Source of the DNA: Veillonella parvula
Lineage (GTDB): Bacteria > Bacillota > Negativicutes > Veillonellales > Veillonellaceae
Length of the DNA: 16,558 nt
Direction: 5' to 3'
NCBI GenBank assembly: GCA_947096075.1
Contig: CAMUQE010000028.1
Coordinates: 1 to 16,558, forward strand
The notes under the pieces were generated by a model. The model had not been told where the DNA came from. It ran no database searches and saw nothing but the letters and a program-made list of their open reading frames with translations. Positions 7,728-15,732 of this stretch are shown here, in pieces (the first letter of the stretch is position 1; each line of letters opens with the position of its first letter). The position numbers and the translations under genes are program-made.

Positions 7728-7756
7728 TTGTATATACACAGTAAATGTGATATACT
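7728..7756 (+). promoter_or_regulatory. Promoter of the rimP-nusA-infB operon, extended -10
   Basis: TTGTAT (7728-7733), 17-base spacer, then TGA-TATACT (-10 at 7751-7756). The predicted start near 7763 gives a leader of about 127 bases before rimP that contains the hairpin at 7784-7809. Confidence 0.7.
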
Positions 7757-7783
7757 ATATATGACTTTTATATAAATCTTTTA

Positions 7784-7809
7784 AAAGAGTGGGCTTATGT
7801 CCACTCTTT
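7784..7809 (+). promoter_or_regulatory. Terminator-like leader hairpin before rimP
   Basis: AAAGAGTGG (7784-7792) pairs perfectly with CCACTCTTT (7801-7809) around an 8-base loop, followed by an interrupted U-rich run. It lies about 20 bases after the predicted transcription start and 80 bases before rimP. The poor U-tract fits either a partial or NusA-stimulated attenuator of the operon, or a weak end for transcripts from the upstream genes. NusA autoregulation through a leader terminator is known in Bacillus; applying it here is inference. Confidence 0.6.
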
Positions 7810-7889
7810 CATTTATGATTAGCTCAATTTTAGAGTATTTTAGAATCAAGAGATATATACAAGATGTAGTAAGTAAGGAGGCGATGGCT

Positions 7890-8348
7890 ATGAAAAGAGA
7901 AGCAGTGGAGGAGTTTGTATCCTCTGTAGTTGAAGGTATTATAGCCGGCACCGATATGGAACTCGTCGACGTAGACTATGTGCGTGAACGCGATTGGTAT
8001 TTACGTGTCTACCTCGATAAACCAGGTGGTGTAGATTTGGATGACTGTCAGTTGGTGAGCGAAAAATTAAGTGCTGTCCTCGACGAAAAGGATCCAATTA
8101 CGGAAAACTATTTATTGGAGGTATCTTCTCCCGGTCTTGATCGAGTTCTTAAGAAAGACAAGGACTTAGTTCGCTATAATGGCCGTGATGTAGATATTCA
8201 GTTGTTTAAGGCTATTAATGGCAGTAAACAATTTACTGGTGCATTACAAGGTTTTACAGACTCAACTATCGAATTTACTATCAATGGTGAAAGCATGACA
8301 TTTGAACGTTCTACCATTGCACAAATTCGATTACATCTTGATTTTTAA
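7890..8348 (+). CDS. rimP: Ribosome maturation factor RimP
   Basis: Assists late 30S subunit assembly. The 152-residue protein matches the family's length, with an N-terminal alpha/beta domain (VEGIIAGTDMELVDVDYVRERDWYLRVY, then GGVDLDDCQLVSEKLSAVLD), the signature YLLEVSSPGLDR, and a C-terminal SH3-like domain. The reading frame is open up to 7797, but that start lies in the leader hairpin. ATG at 7884 is only 2 bases from AAGGAGG (7875-7881). ATG at 7890 is 8 bases away and begins the conserved sequence, so it is chosen. It is the first gene of the nusA-infB operon, the usual place for rimP. Confidence 0.95.
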   Translation: MKREAVEEFVSSVVEGIIAGTDMELVDVDYVRERDWYLRVYLDKPGGVDLDDCQLVSEKLSAVLDEKDPITENYLLEVSSPGLDRVLKKDKDLVRYNGRDVDIQLFKAINGSKQFTGALQGFTDSTIEFTINGESMTFERSTIAQIRLHLDF

Positions 8349-8365
8349 TATATGGAGGCATACGA

Positions 8366-9442
8366 GTGAGTCAAGAATTAATTCAAGCGGTAATGGTGCT
8401 TACAAAGCAAAAAGGTTTTGCTCCTGAGGTTATTTTTGAATCCTTAGAGGCTGCATTGTTGCAAGCATATCGCAAAGAACCAACATCTAACCCAGATGCG
8501 TACGTTGTGATTGACCGCGAAACAGGCGTTTATAAAGTAATGGCTAAAAAACAAGTTGTGGAAACTGTTGAATTACCTGAAACAGAAATCAGCTTGTTGG
8601 ACGCTCGCAAAAAAGATAAACGTTTTGAGATTGGTGATGTAGTAGAAGTAGATGTAACTCCTGCCAACTTTGGCCGTAGTGCTGCTCATACTGCTAAACA
8701 AATGCTCATTCAACGTTTAAAAGAGGCTGAGCGCAGTGTAGTATACGAAGAGTATTACAGCCGTGAAGGAGACATCATCACTGGCGTTATTACTCGCGTT
8801 GAAGGTAAAAATGTATTTATCAATCTTGGTAAAACGGAAGCGATTTTGCCTCCAACTGAGCAAATTGTTACAGAAACATACCGTGAAGGAGATCGTATTA
8901 AATGCTATATCGTAGAGGTTAAGAAAACTACGAAAGGCCCTCAAATTATGATTTCTCGCACACATCCAGGTTTATTGAAACGTCTATTTGAGCTAGAGGT
9001 TCCAGAAATCTTTGAAGGCGTAGTAGAGCTTAAGTCTGTAGCTCGTGAGCCTGGGATGCGTTCTAAAATCGCTGTATATAGTCGTGATGAAAATATTGAT
9101 CCTGTAGGTGCTTGCGTAGGTCCTAAAGGACAACGTGTACAACATATTGTTGATGAATTACACGATGAAAAAATAGATATTGTTAAATGGGATGAAGATC
9201 CAGCAATTTACATTGCTAACTCCTTAAGCCCTGCGAAGGTTGTATCGGTAGATGTAAGCGAAGAAGAAAAATCTTCATATGTAGTAGTACCTGATTACCA
9301 ATTATCTTTAGCTATTGGTAAGGCTGGTCAAAATGCTCGTTTGGCGGCTAAGTTGACTAACTGGAAAATCGATATTAAAAGTGAAACTCAAGCTGCTGAA
9401 GAGCCTTTCACAGGTTTCGGCAATGCTGAGGATGGTGAATAG
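8366..9442 (+). CDS. nusA: Transcription termination/antitermination factor NusA
   Basis: Binds RNA polymerase and nascent RNA and modulates pausing, termination and antitermination. The 358-residue protein has an N-terminal polymerase-binding domain (about 1-125), an S1 RNA-binding domain (about 135-199, beginning GDIITGVITRVEG), KH1 with GPKG at 252-255 and KH2 with GKAG at 318-321. It lacks the C-terminal acidic repeats of proteobacterial NusA, which is normal for Firmicutes. The start is GTG, with GGAGG 7 bases upstream. It follows rimP by 17 bases and is followed by rnpM after 2 bases. It may feed back on the operon leader. Confidence 0.97.
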   Translation: MSQELIQAVMVLTKQKGFAPEVIFESLEAALLQAYRKEPTSNPDAYVVIDRETGVYKVMAKKQVVETVELPETEISLLDARKKDKRFEIGDVVEVDVTPANFGRSAAHTAKQMLIQRLKEAERSVVYEEYYSREGDIITGVITRVEGKNVFINLGKTEAILPPTEQIVTETYREGDRIKCYIVEVKKTTKGPQIMISRTHPGLLKRLFELEVPEIFEGVVELKSVAREPGMRSKIAVYSRDENIDPVGACVGPKGQRVQHIVDELHDEKIDIVKWDEDPAIYIANSLSPAKVVSVDVSEEEKSSYVVVPDYQLSLAIGKAGQNARLAAKLTNWKIDIKSETQAAEEPFTGFGNAEDGE

Positions 9443-9444
9443 TC

Positions 9445-9714
9445 ATGAAACCAAAATCCCAACCTATGCGTACTTGCGTAGGATGTGGTGAACCTAAGGC
9501 AAAACGAGAATTGATTCGCGTAGCCTTGAGTTCAGACGGCAATATCACTATTGATCGCAGCGGTAAAGCACCAGGACGTGGAGCTTATTTATGTGAGTCC
9601 ATGTCATGTTTTGAGCAGGCCTATAAGGCAAAACGATTAGAACGGTCCTTAAAGCATAGCGTATCTAAAGAGATATATGAAGCGTTACAACGTGATTTAC
9701 AAGAGAATGAGTAA
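9445..9714 (+). CDS. rnpM: RNase P modulator RnpM (YlxR family)
   Basis: The 89-residue basic protein has the YlxR fold: RTCVGCGEPKAKRELIRV near the start, then GKAPGRGAYLC and CFEQAYKAKRLERSLK. YlxR proteins bind RNA, and the Bacillus member has been reported to bind the RNase P RNA and modulate its activity. The CxxC at 11-14 with the later cysteines could hold a metal in this member. It begins 2 bases after nusA, with a weak GGTG site inside the nusA end, so coupled translation is likely. This is the family's usual position between nusA and infB. Confidence 0.93.
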   Translation: MKPKSQPMRTCVGCGEPKAKRELIRVALSSDGNITIDRSGKAPGRGAYLCESMSCFEQAYKAKRLERSLKHSVSKEIYEALQRDLQENE

Positions 9715-9726
9715 TCACTGATATAC

Positions 9727-10032
9727 ATGAATGAAGATAAAATTTTAAATCTCTTAGGCTTAGCGCAACGAGCAGGAAAAGTTATTTCTGGTGATTTTAT
9801 CGTAGAAAAAGCTATAAAGAGAAAGGAACCGAAATTGGTACTTCTCGCTGGTGACTGTGCAGCCAATAATGAAAAGAAATATACTCAATTAGCAGAAACC
9901 CATCACATTCCACTTCACAGTGTTGCCGATAAAGAGGCTTTAGGAACGGCCATTGGTAAGGAAGTTAGGGTAGTAGTCGCCGTACTAGATGATGGATTTG
10001 CAAAGGCATTACTTAAAGAGATTGATCGATAA
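9727..10032 (+). CDS. ylxQ: L7Ae-family RNA-binding protein YlxQ
   Basis: The 101-residue protein shows the L7Ae/L30e/Gadd45 pattern: ILNLLGLAQRAGKVISGDF, then KLVLLAGDCAANNEKKY, and a final VAVLDDGFAKALLKE. Proteins of this family bind kink-turn RNA; the cellular target of YlxQ is not settled. The ATG has no clear Shine-Dalgarno at normal distance (a GA-rich stretch lies about 15 bases upstream). With the 12-base gap from rnpM this suggests translational coupling. Its position before infB is standard. Confidence 0.93.
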   Translation: MNEDKILNLLGLAQRAGKVISGDFIVEKAIKRKEPKLVLLAGDCAANNEKKYTQLAETHHIPLHSVADKEALGTAIGKEVRVVVAVLDDGFAKALLKEIDR

Positions 10033-10047
10033 TAAGGGGGTATGTAG

Positions 10048-12516
10048 ATGTCCAAAAAGCGCGTTCATGAAATCGCCAAAGAGTTCGGCGTAGAAAGTAA
10101 GCAGGTCATTTCTATCTTGCAACAACATAATATTAATGTTACTAAAGCAGTTAATTCTGTAGATGATTCAGGTTATGAAATTGTAAAAAAACAATTAGGT
10201 AAAAAATCTGAAGCTCCTAAAGTAGCACAAAAAACAGAAAAAAAGGTAGAATCGAAATCTGCTCCAACTGCAGCTCATAAACAAGAAGCTGCATCACATA
10301 AACAACAGCATTCAAATCGTTCTAACGAACAGAAAAAAGATAAACACAAACAAGCTGGTCAAAAACAAGACGATCAATCTAAACAAAAGGACCATAAAAA
10401 AGGCAATGTCCGTCATGTACAAATCTCTGAGCCTACACGCAAATCCGATGGTAAGCAACATGGTGGAGACCGTGCTAACAATCGCCCTAATAATACCCGC
10501 AATAATGATAACCGTAATAACGGTCGTTCTAATGATGTGCGTAACAATGACAATCGAAACAACGATAATCGTAATAGCGACAACCGCAATAACGATAACC
10601 GCAATTCTAATAATGATCGCCGTAACAAGAAAAATAAAAAAGGTGGTAATAACCGCCCCCAATCCTTGTTATCTACATCTATGCAAAAAAAGAAAAATCG
10701 CGTAAAACATCGTAACGAGCAGTACCTACAACAAAAAGCAGAAGCTGAACGTAAAGCTGAAGCAGCAATTGCTACAGAAATTGAATTGAGCGGGCCTCTA
10801 ACTGTTAAAGACTTAGCTGAAAAAATGGGTCGCGAAGTATCTGAAATCATCAAAAAATTGATGCTTTTAGGTGTTATGGCCAGCATTAACCAAGAGGTTG
10901 ATGTAGATACAGCTACTATCGTGGCTGAAGAGTTCGGTGTAACTGTAACTGAAGTAGAACCTGAAGAAGACCCTACAGATGTTATTGAAATTGAAGATGC
11001 ACCAGAAACATTAAAACCACGACCTCCTGTAGTAACTATCATGGGGCACGTTGACCATGGTAAAACATCCTTGTTGGACGTAATTCGTCAAACTAATGTA
11101 ACAGCTGGCGAAGCTGGTGGTATCACTCAACATATTGGTGCGTACCAAGTTCGCTACAAGGATAATAAAATCACATTCCTTGATACACCAGGTCATGAAG
11201 CATTTACTGCTATGCGTCTACGCGGTGCGAAATCCACGGATATTGCAGTTCTTGTAGTCGCTGCCGACGACGGTGTAATGCCGCAAACTATCGAGGCTAT
11301 TAATCATGCGAAGTCTGCAGATGTACCTATTATTGTAGCCATCAACAAAATGGATAAACCAGGTGCTAACCCAGACCATGTTAAACAACAATTGTCTGAA
11401 CATGGCCTTTTACCAGAAGAATGGGGCGGCGATGTAATCATGGTTCCAGTATCTGCTAAACAAAAACAAGGTATTGATGACTTACTTGAAAATATTTTGC
11501 TCGTAGCAGAAGTTATGGAATTGAAAGCGAACCCTAACCGTAAGGCATATGGCGTAGTTATCGAGGCTCAACTTGATAAAGGTCGTGGTGCCGTATGTAC
11601 TGTCTTGGTACAGAAAGGTTCTCTTCGCGTAGGAGATACAGTACTTGCTGGTACTGCGTACGGTAAAGTTCGTGCCATGACAAATGAGCGCGGTGAAAAA
11701 GTAAAAGTTGCTCGTCCATCCATGCCAGTAGAAATCTTGGGCTTCTCTGAAGTTCCACAAGCCGGTGAAATTATTAACGGTATGGATGACAACGAGGCAC
11801 GTGCAATCGCTGAAAAACGTATTGCTAAACAACGGGTTCAAGAATTACAATCTACTCACAAAGTTACATTGGATGATATTTTCAACCAAATTCAACAAGG
11901 TGAGTTAAAAGACCTTAACATCATTATCAAAGCCGATGTTCAAGGTTCTGTAGAAGCATTGCGTCAATCTTTAGAAGGCATCAAAAACCCTGAGGTACGT
12001 ATTGTTATCGTTCATGCTGCAGTAGGTGCTATTAATGAATCGGATATCATGTTGGCATCTGCATCTAATGCGATTGTAATGGGCTTTAATGTACGCCCTG
12101 ATGCTAATGTTCGACGTGCAGCGGAACAAGAAAAGGTTGATTTGCGTACATATCGTGTAATTTATGATGCTATCAATGATGTTGAATCTGCTATGCGCGG
12201 TATGTTGGCACCTCAATTTAAAGAGGTTGTCGTAGGTCGTGCAGAAGTGCGTCAAGTTATTTCTACCCCAAAGGCTATTGTAGCTGGCTCTTATGTAACG
12301 GAAGGTCGTATTACTAACGACTCTGAAGTTCGTTTAATTCGTGACGGCATCGTTGTATTTGAAGGTAAGGTTGATTCTTTACGTCGATTCAAAGATGAAG
12401 TTAAGGAAGTTAAAACATCCTTTGAATGTGGTATCTCCTTAGAAGGATATCGCGACATCAAGGAAGGCGACGTTATTGAAGCATACTTGATGGAAGAAAT
12501 TGCACCTCAATTATAG
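10048..12516 (+). CDS. infB: Translation initiation factor IF-2
   Basis: The GTPase places initiator tRNA on the 30S subunit and promotes subunit joining. The 822-residue protein starts with an IF2 N-terminal helical module (about 1-50), then a long charged and Asn-rich linker (about 55-225) containing NNDNR-type repeats at 143-190, then a second IF2N module (about 248-300). The G domain shows GHVDHGKTS (333-341), GGIT (357-360), DTPGHEA (379-385), NKMD (433-436) and SAK (469-471). Beta-barrel domains and the C-terminal fMet-tRNA-binding domain follow. ATG at 10048 is 7 bases after AAGGGGG. Several long reverse-strand open frames over the linker arise from its composition. Confidence 0.98.
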   Translation: MSKKRVHEIAKEFGVESKQVISILQQHNINVTKAVNSVDDSGYEIVKKQLGKKSEAPKVAQKTEKKVESKSAPTAAHKQEAASHKQQHSNRSNEQKKDKHKQAGQKQDDQSKQKDHKKGNVRHVQISEPTRKSDGKQHGGDRANNRPNNTRNNDNRNNGRSNDVRNNDNRNNDNRNSDNRNNDNRNSNNDRRNKKNKKGGNNRPQSLLSTSMQKKKNRVKHRNEQYLQQKAEAERKAEAAIATEIELSGPLTVKDLAEKMGREVSEIIKKLMLLGVMASINQEVDVDTATIVAEEFGVTVTEVEPEEDPTDVIEIEDAPETLKPRPPVVTIMGHVDHGKTSLLDVIRQTNVTAGEAGGITQHIGAYQVRYKDNKITFLDTPGHEAFTAMRLRGAKSTDIAVLVVAADDGVMPQTIEAINHAKSADVPIIVAINKMDKPGANPDHVKQQLSEHGLLPEEWGGDVIMVPVSAKQKQGIDDLLENILLVAEVMELKANPNRKAYGVVIEAQLDKGRGAVCTVLVQKGSLRVGDTVLAGTAYGKVRAMTNERGEKVKVARPSMPVEILGFSEVPQAGEIINGMDDNEARAIAEKRIAKQRVQELQSTHKVTLDDIFNQIQQGELKDLNIIIKADVQGSVEALRQSLEGIKNPEVRIVIVHAAVGAINESDIMLASASNAIVMGFNVRPDANVRRAAEQEKVDLRTYRVIYDAINDVESAMRGMLAPQFKEVVVGRAEVRQVISTPKAIVAGSYVTEGRITNDSEVRLIRDGIVVFEGKVDSLRRFKDEVKEVKTSFECGISLEGYRDIKEGDVIEAYLMEEIAPQL
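10474..10617 (+). repeat. infB: Degenerate repeat coding for NNDNR units in infB
   Basis: About eight imperfect units of 12-18 bases encode NNDNR, NSDNR, SNDVR and similar (residues 143-190). Adjacent units differ mostly at synonymous positions (Arg as CGT, CGA or CGC; Asn as AAT or AAC). This suggests an old, protein-level repeat and not recent slippage. The product is a flexible, Asn/Asp/Arg-rich linker. Confidence 0.8.
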
Positions 12517-12525
12517 GAGGTTTAT

Positions 12526-12882
12526 ATGAGTGATGTTCGTGTCAGAAAATTACAAGAATTTATCAAACAAGAGGTAAGTCAAATGTTGATGCGTGGATTG
12601 AAAGATCCTCGCATCGGTTTTACCACAATTACTGATGTTCATGTAACAGGTGATTTGCGTGAAGCTACGATTTATGTTTCCTTGTTTGGTTCCGATAAGG
12701 AAAAACAAGATACCCTTATCGCATTAAAGCATGCGGCTGGACATATTCGTACCGAGCTTGGAAAGGTACTTAAATTGCGACATATTCCTTCCATCACTTT
12801 TGATAAGGATACGTCCTTGGACTATAGCATGCATATTGAATCCCTTTTGAACGAAATTAAAAAGGACGAAGAAACAGATTAA
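12526..12882 (+). CDS. rbfA: Ribosome-binding factor A
   Basis: Binds the 30S subunit near the 5' helix of 16S rRNA during maturation. The 118-residue protein has the KH-like family pattern: VRKLQEFIKQEVSQML, LKDPRIGFTTITDVHVTGDLREATIYVSLFG, then KHAAGHIRTELGKVLKLRHIPSITF. The ATG follows AGGAGG that overlaps the infB stop codon region, a 9-base gap. Together with RimP at the front of the operon it forms the 30S assembly part of the cluster. Confidence 0.97.
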   Translation: MSDVRVRKLQEFIKQEVSQMLMRGLKDPRIGFTTITDVHVTGDLREATIYVSLFGSDKEKQDTLIALKHAAGHIRTELGKVLKLRHIPSITFDKDTSLDYSMHIESLLNEIKKDEETD

Positions 12883-12899
12883 AACAAAGGATACAGAAC

Positions 12900-13844
12900 A
12901 TGAGTAAGATTACTATTAATCAATTACATATGGCTCTGTGTGAAGCTAATTCTATTATGCTAACCGTCCATGTTAGACCTGATGGCGATGCTATCGGATC
13001 CATGGTAGCCTTTTACGAAGCCCTTGTGGGGCAAGGTAAAACTGTATATATGGTAGTAGATGATGTAGTTCCTGAGAAGTACTCATTCTTACGGCATACG
13101 GACCACATCCATAATGTCGCCTATTTTGAAACTAATCCAGTTGATATTGATATGCTAATGGTTTTGGATGCTAGCACGTATGAGCGAATTGGCAAAGTAG
13201 GTGCACTCTGGAGTGCACCTATTTTTAATATAGATCACCATATTTCTAATACAGAATTTGCTGATCATCTATATTTAAAGCCTGATTTTGCTGCTACTGG
13301 TGAAATTGTCACCGACTTATGTACAAAATGGAATTGGCCTATCACTGAGTCTATGGGTACTGCGTTATATATGGCAATAGCTACGGACTGCGGTTTCTTT
13401 AAGTTTAGTAATACTACGGCGAATACCCTTGAGATGGCTGCTAAATGTGTAGCTGCAGGGGCTAGACCAAATGTTATTTCTGAAACGATTGAAGCCGTAT
13501 CTGCCAGTCGCTTAGAGTTAACAAAACAAGTTATGCAAACTATCGAGTTTCATAAGAATAACACAGTTGCTACTATCGAGCTAAATCGTGAGGCCATGAA
13601 TATTCTTGGCGATGATACAGATGGTTTTGTAGACATTATTAGAAATGTTGATACTGTAGATGTGGCAATTTTATTGAAAGCTGAAGCTGATGATAGAACA
13701 CGTATAAGTTTGCGCTCTAAAGGTATTGATGTGAACGCTGTAGCAAGCCATTTTGGTGGAGGTGGCCACATTCGCGCATCTGGTTGCACCATTAATTTGC
13801 CGTTACAAGATGCAAAAAAGGCTCTTATTGAGGTGATTAAGTAA
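12900..13844 (+). CDS. nrnA: DHH/DHHA1 phosphoesterase, NrnA-like nanoRNase
   Basis: Predicted to degrade very short RNAs to mononucleotides and probably to remove the 3'-phosphate of pAp. The 314-residue protein has the DHH catalytic motifs HVRPDGDAIGS (24-34; H24, D28, D30), D90 in VLDAS, IDHH (111-114) and D163 in ATDCG. The DHHA1 substrate-binding domain ends with GGGGHIRASG. Placement between rbfA and truB is typical of Firmicutes. An AAAGGAT Shine-Dalgarno precedes the ATG. The stop overlaps the truB start (TAATG). A strong inverted repeat with a T-run lies inside the gene at 13198-13226. The exact substrate (oligoRNA, pAp or cyclic dinucleotide product) cannot be told from sequence. 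Confidence 0.93.
   Translation: MSKITINQLHMALCEANSIMLTVHVRPDGDAIGSMVAFYEALVGQGKTVYMVVDDVVPEKYSFLRHTDHIHNVAYFETNPVDIDMLMVLDASTYERIGKVGALWSAPIFNIDHHISNTEFADHLYLKPDFAATGEIVTDLCTKWNWPITESMGTALYMAIATDCGFFKFSNTTANTLEMAAKCVAAGARPNVISETIEAVSASRLELTKQVMQTIEFHKNNTVATIELNREAMNILGDDTDGFVDIIRNVDTVDVAILLKAEADDRTRISLRSKGIDVNAVASHFGGGGHIRASGCTINLPLQDAKKALIEVIK
13198..13226 (+). repeat. Terminator-like inverted repeat inside nrnA
   Basis: TAGGTGCACTC (13198-13208) and GAGTGCACCTA (13211-13221) are perfect 11-base arms with a 2-base centre, followed by TTTTT. In RNA this would fold into a hairpin of about 10 bp with a 4-base loop and a short U-tract. It encodes part of residues 100-108 (VGALWSAPI) in frame. 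Confidence 0.75.
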
Positions 13845-14785
13845 TGGATGGGGTTTTACCTTTTTTAAAACCACCTGGTATTACGAGTCATGACGCCGTT
13901 GCTATTTGTCGTCGTATTTTAAAAGAAAAGCGCATTGGACATAGTGGTACATTAGATCCTATGGCTTATGGTGTGTTACCTGTATTTCTTGGAAAGGCAA
14001 CACGCCTTATAGAATACACGGAGGGTTTTGATAAAACCTATGTAGCTGAATGTAAATTTGGAACTTTTACAGATACTGAAGATAGTTCCGGACAAACTGT
14101 ATTGCCAGATAATGATATGGTATTGCGTGATGGTGTTGTATTGAATCAAGTTATTCAATCTACAGAAATCTCAGCAACTATGGTTAAACCAACCTTTGAA
14201 GAACTGGTTAGTATCTTGAAAAAATTTGCAGGTATTCAGGACCAAAGACCGTCTAAGTATTCAGCTATTAAAGTAAATGGCATTCGAGCTTATGAATATG
14301 CTCGTAAAGGTATTCCTGTAGAACTGCCATTACGTCAAATTCATATTAAAAATATTGAGCTCATTGCTTATGGATTTCCTTTTTTTACGATTCGCGTGAC
14401 TTGCTCAGGCGGGACTTATATTCGCTCATTATTACGCGATATTTGTATTGCTTTAGGTATACCTGGCACGATGACTTCTTTGGCACGTACTCAAGTAGGA
14501 CCTTTTGAGATCAGTTCTGCTAAGATAGCTGAAGAATTAATGTTACATGGTGAAAGCCTTTTATTACCAACGGATACGGCGGTTTCTCATCTTTCAAAAG
14601 TGACTGTAAATAGTGTACAATTAAGGATGATGGTGCAAGGGAAGGAATTACCTATTGAAAGGGAATTTTCTTTTACCGAACCAGATAATTTTTATAGAGC
14701 CTATGGACCTCTTGGTTTCATAGGTATTATGAAACGAACAAACCACACATTAAAAGTGGAAAAAAATATTTTTATTGAAGGATAA
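13844..14785 (+). CDS. truB: tRNA pseudouridine(55) synthase
   Basis: Converts U55 to pseudouridine in the T-loop of tRNAs. The 313-residue protein has the TruB opening LPFLKPPGITSHDAV, the catalytic motif GHSGTLDPMA with D38, the RNA-contact segment KYSAIKVNGIRAYEYARKG, and CSGGTYIRSLLRDI. The C-terminal part is PUA-like. The ATG overlaps the nrnA stop by one base (TAATG), implying coupled translation. ribF follows within 2 bases, an arrangement common in bacteria. Confidence 0.97.
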   Translation: MDGVLPFLKPPGITSHDAVAICRRILKEKRIGHSGTLDPMAYGVLPVFLGKATRLIEYTEGFDKTYVAECKFGTFTDTEDSSGQTVLPDNDMVLRDGVVLNQVIQSTEISATMVKPTFEELVSILKKFAGIQDQRPSKYSAIKVNGIRAYEYARKGIPVELPLRQIHIKNIELIAYGFPFFTIRVTCSGGTYIRSLLRDICIALGIPGTMTSLARTQVGPFEISSAKIAEELMLHGESLLLPTDTAVSHLSKVTVNSVQLRMMVQGKELPIEREFSFTEPDNFYRAYGPLGFIGIMKRTNHTLKVEKNIFIEG

Positions 14786-14787
14786 GT

Positions 14788-15720
14788 ATGAAACAAATAC
14801 ATTCGTTTGATGAACTACGTCAAATCAAAGATACAAAAGTATATGCCCTTGGTACCTTTGATGGCATTCATCGAGGTCATCAACGAGTTATACGTAAGGC
14901 TGTTGAAGAGGCTATATCAGTCAATGGCGTAAGTATCATCATCACCTTCGAGCATCATCCGTTGACTATACTACATCCAGATAGGGTGCCTAAACGGGTG
15001 ATTCAAGAAGAGATTATGGATACTGTGTTAGAAGAACTCAACGTAGACTATATTTTGCGATTGCCTATGACTGAAGCACTACTTAACATGAGTGCAGATG
15101 AATTTTTACATGATCTTTGCACTGATATGAATGTGGAAGCCATTGTAACTGGTGAAAACTTTACTTTTGGTGCAAAGGGGCTTGGCAATCCAGAATATAT
15201 GAAAAAAGTGGTAGCAAATAAGAATATACGAGTTCTTGTGCAGCCTTTATTACCATGTGATGGTCTTAGTACGCCTATTTCTAGTACAGAAATAAGAAAG
15301 GCTATTCATGATGGACGTTTAGAAGATGCTAATCATTGGTTAGGTAGACCATTCCAATTTAAAGGCACTGTGATTAAAGGCGATCAACGAGGACGCACAT
15401 TAGGATTCCCTACATTAAATCTTTTACTTCCTAATGAAATGGCTATACCTCCAGATGGAGTCTATGCTAATCGCGTGTGTATTGATGGTATTTGGTATGA
15501 TGGGGTAGGTAATATTGGAGATAATCCAACCTTTAAAAATCAGTATCATAGATGTGAAGTGCACGTTTTTAACTTTGACCAGGACATATATGGAAAAGAA
15601 GTAATTGTACAATTTATTTCTTATATTAGAGGGGAAGTTAAATTTAATAACTTACAAGATCTTATCGATCAGATGAAGATAGATGAAGAACAGGCGCTAG
15701 CTATTTTAGCTAATGCATAA
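14788..15720 (+). CDS. ribF: Bifunctional riboflavin kinase/FAD synthetase
   Basis: Makes FMN from riboflavin and then FAD with ATP. The 310-residue protein has an N-terminal FMN adenylyltransferase domain with GTFDGIHRGH (22-31), GENFTFG (122-128) and ISSTEIR (164-170). The C-terminal riboflavin kinase domain begins near 190, with LGFPTLN (205-211), GNIGDNPTF and the acidic EVHVFNFDQDIYG. The second motif is GDNPTF where many members have GTRPTF. GAAGGA before the ATG overlaps the truB end, and the gap is 2 bases. No FMN riboswitch is seen, as expected inside an operon. Confidence 0.97.
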   Translation: MKQIHSFDELRQIKDTKVYALGTFDGIHRGHQRVIRKAVEEAISVNGVSIIITFEHHPLTILHPDRVPKRVIQEEIMDTVLEELNVDYILRLPMTEALLNMSADEFLHDLCTDMNVEAIVTGENFTFGAKGLGNPEYMKKVVANKNIRVLVQPLLPCDGLSTPISSTEIRKAIHDGRLEDANHWLGRPFQFKGTVIKGDQRGRTLGFPTLNLLLPNEMAIPPDGVYANRVCIDGIWYDGVGNIGDNPTFKNQYHRCEVHVFNFDQDIYGKEVIVQFISYIRGEVKFNNLQDLIDQMKIDEEQALAILANA

Positions 15721-15732
15721 AAGGGGGTTCTC

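Noticed and set aside
7797..7889. Upstream in-frame start for rimP
   Set aside because: It lies in the loop of the leader hairpin, lacks a ribosome binding site and adds a non-conserved extension. ATG 7890 has AAGGAGG at ideal spacing.
10474..10617. CRISPR-like or mobile repeat
   Set aside because: The repeats are short, contiguous, in frame and degenerate at synonymous sites. There are no unique spacers.
10312..11042. Long reverse-strand open frames (116 and 209 codons) over the infB linker
   Set aside because: They mirror the low-complexity Asn/Arg/Lys codons of IF2, give Ile/Val- or Arg/Leu/Ser-rich nonsense and have no start context. Shadows of infB.
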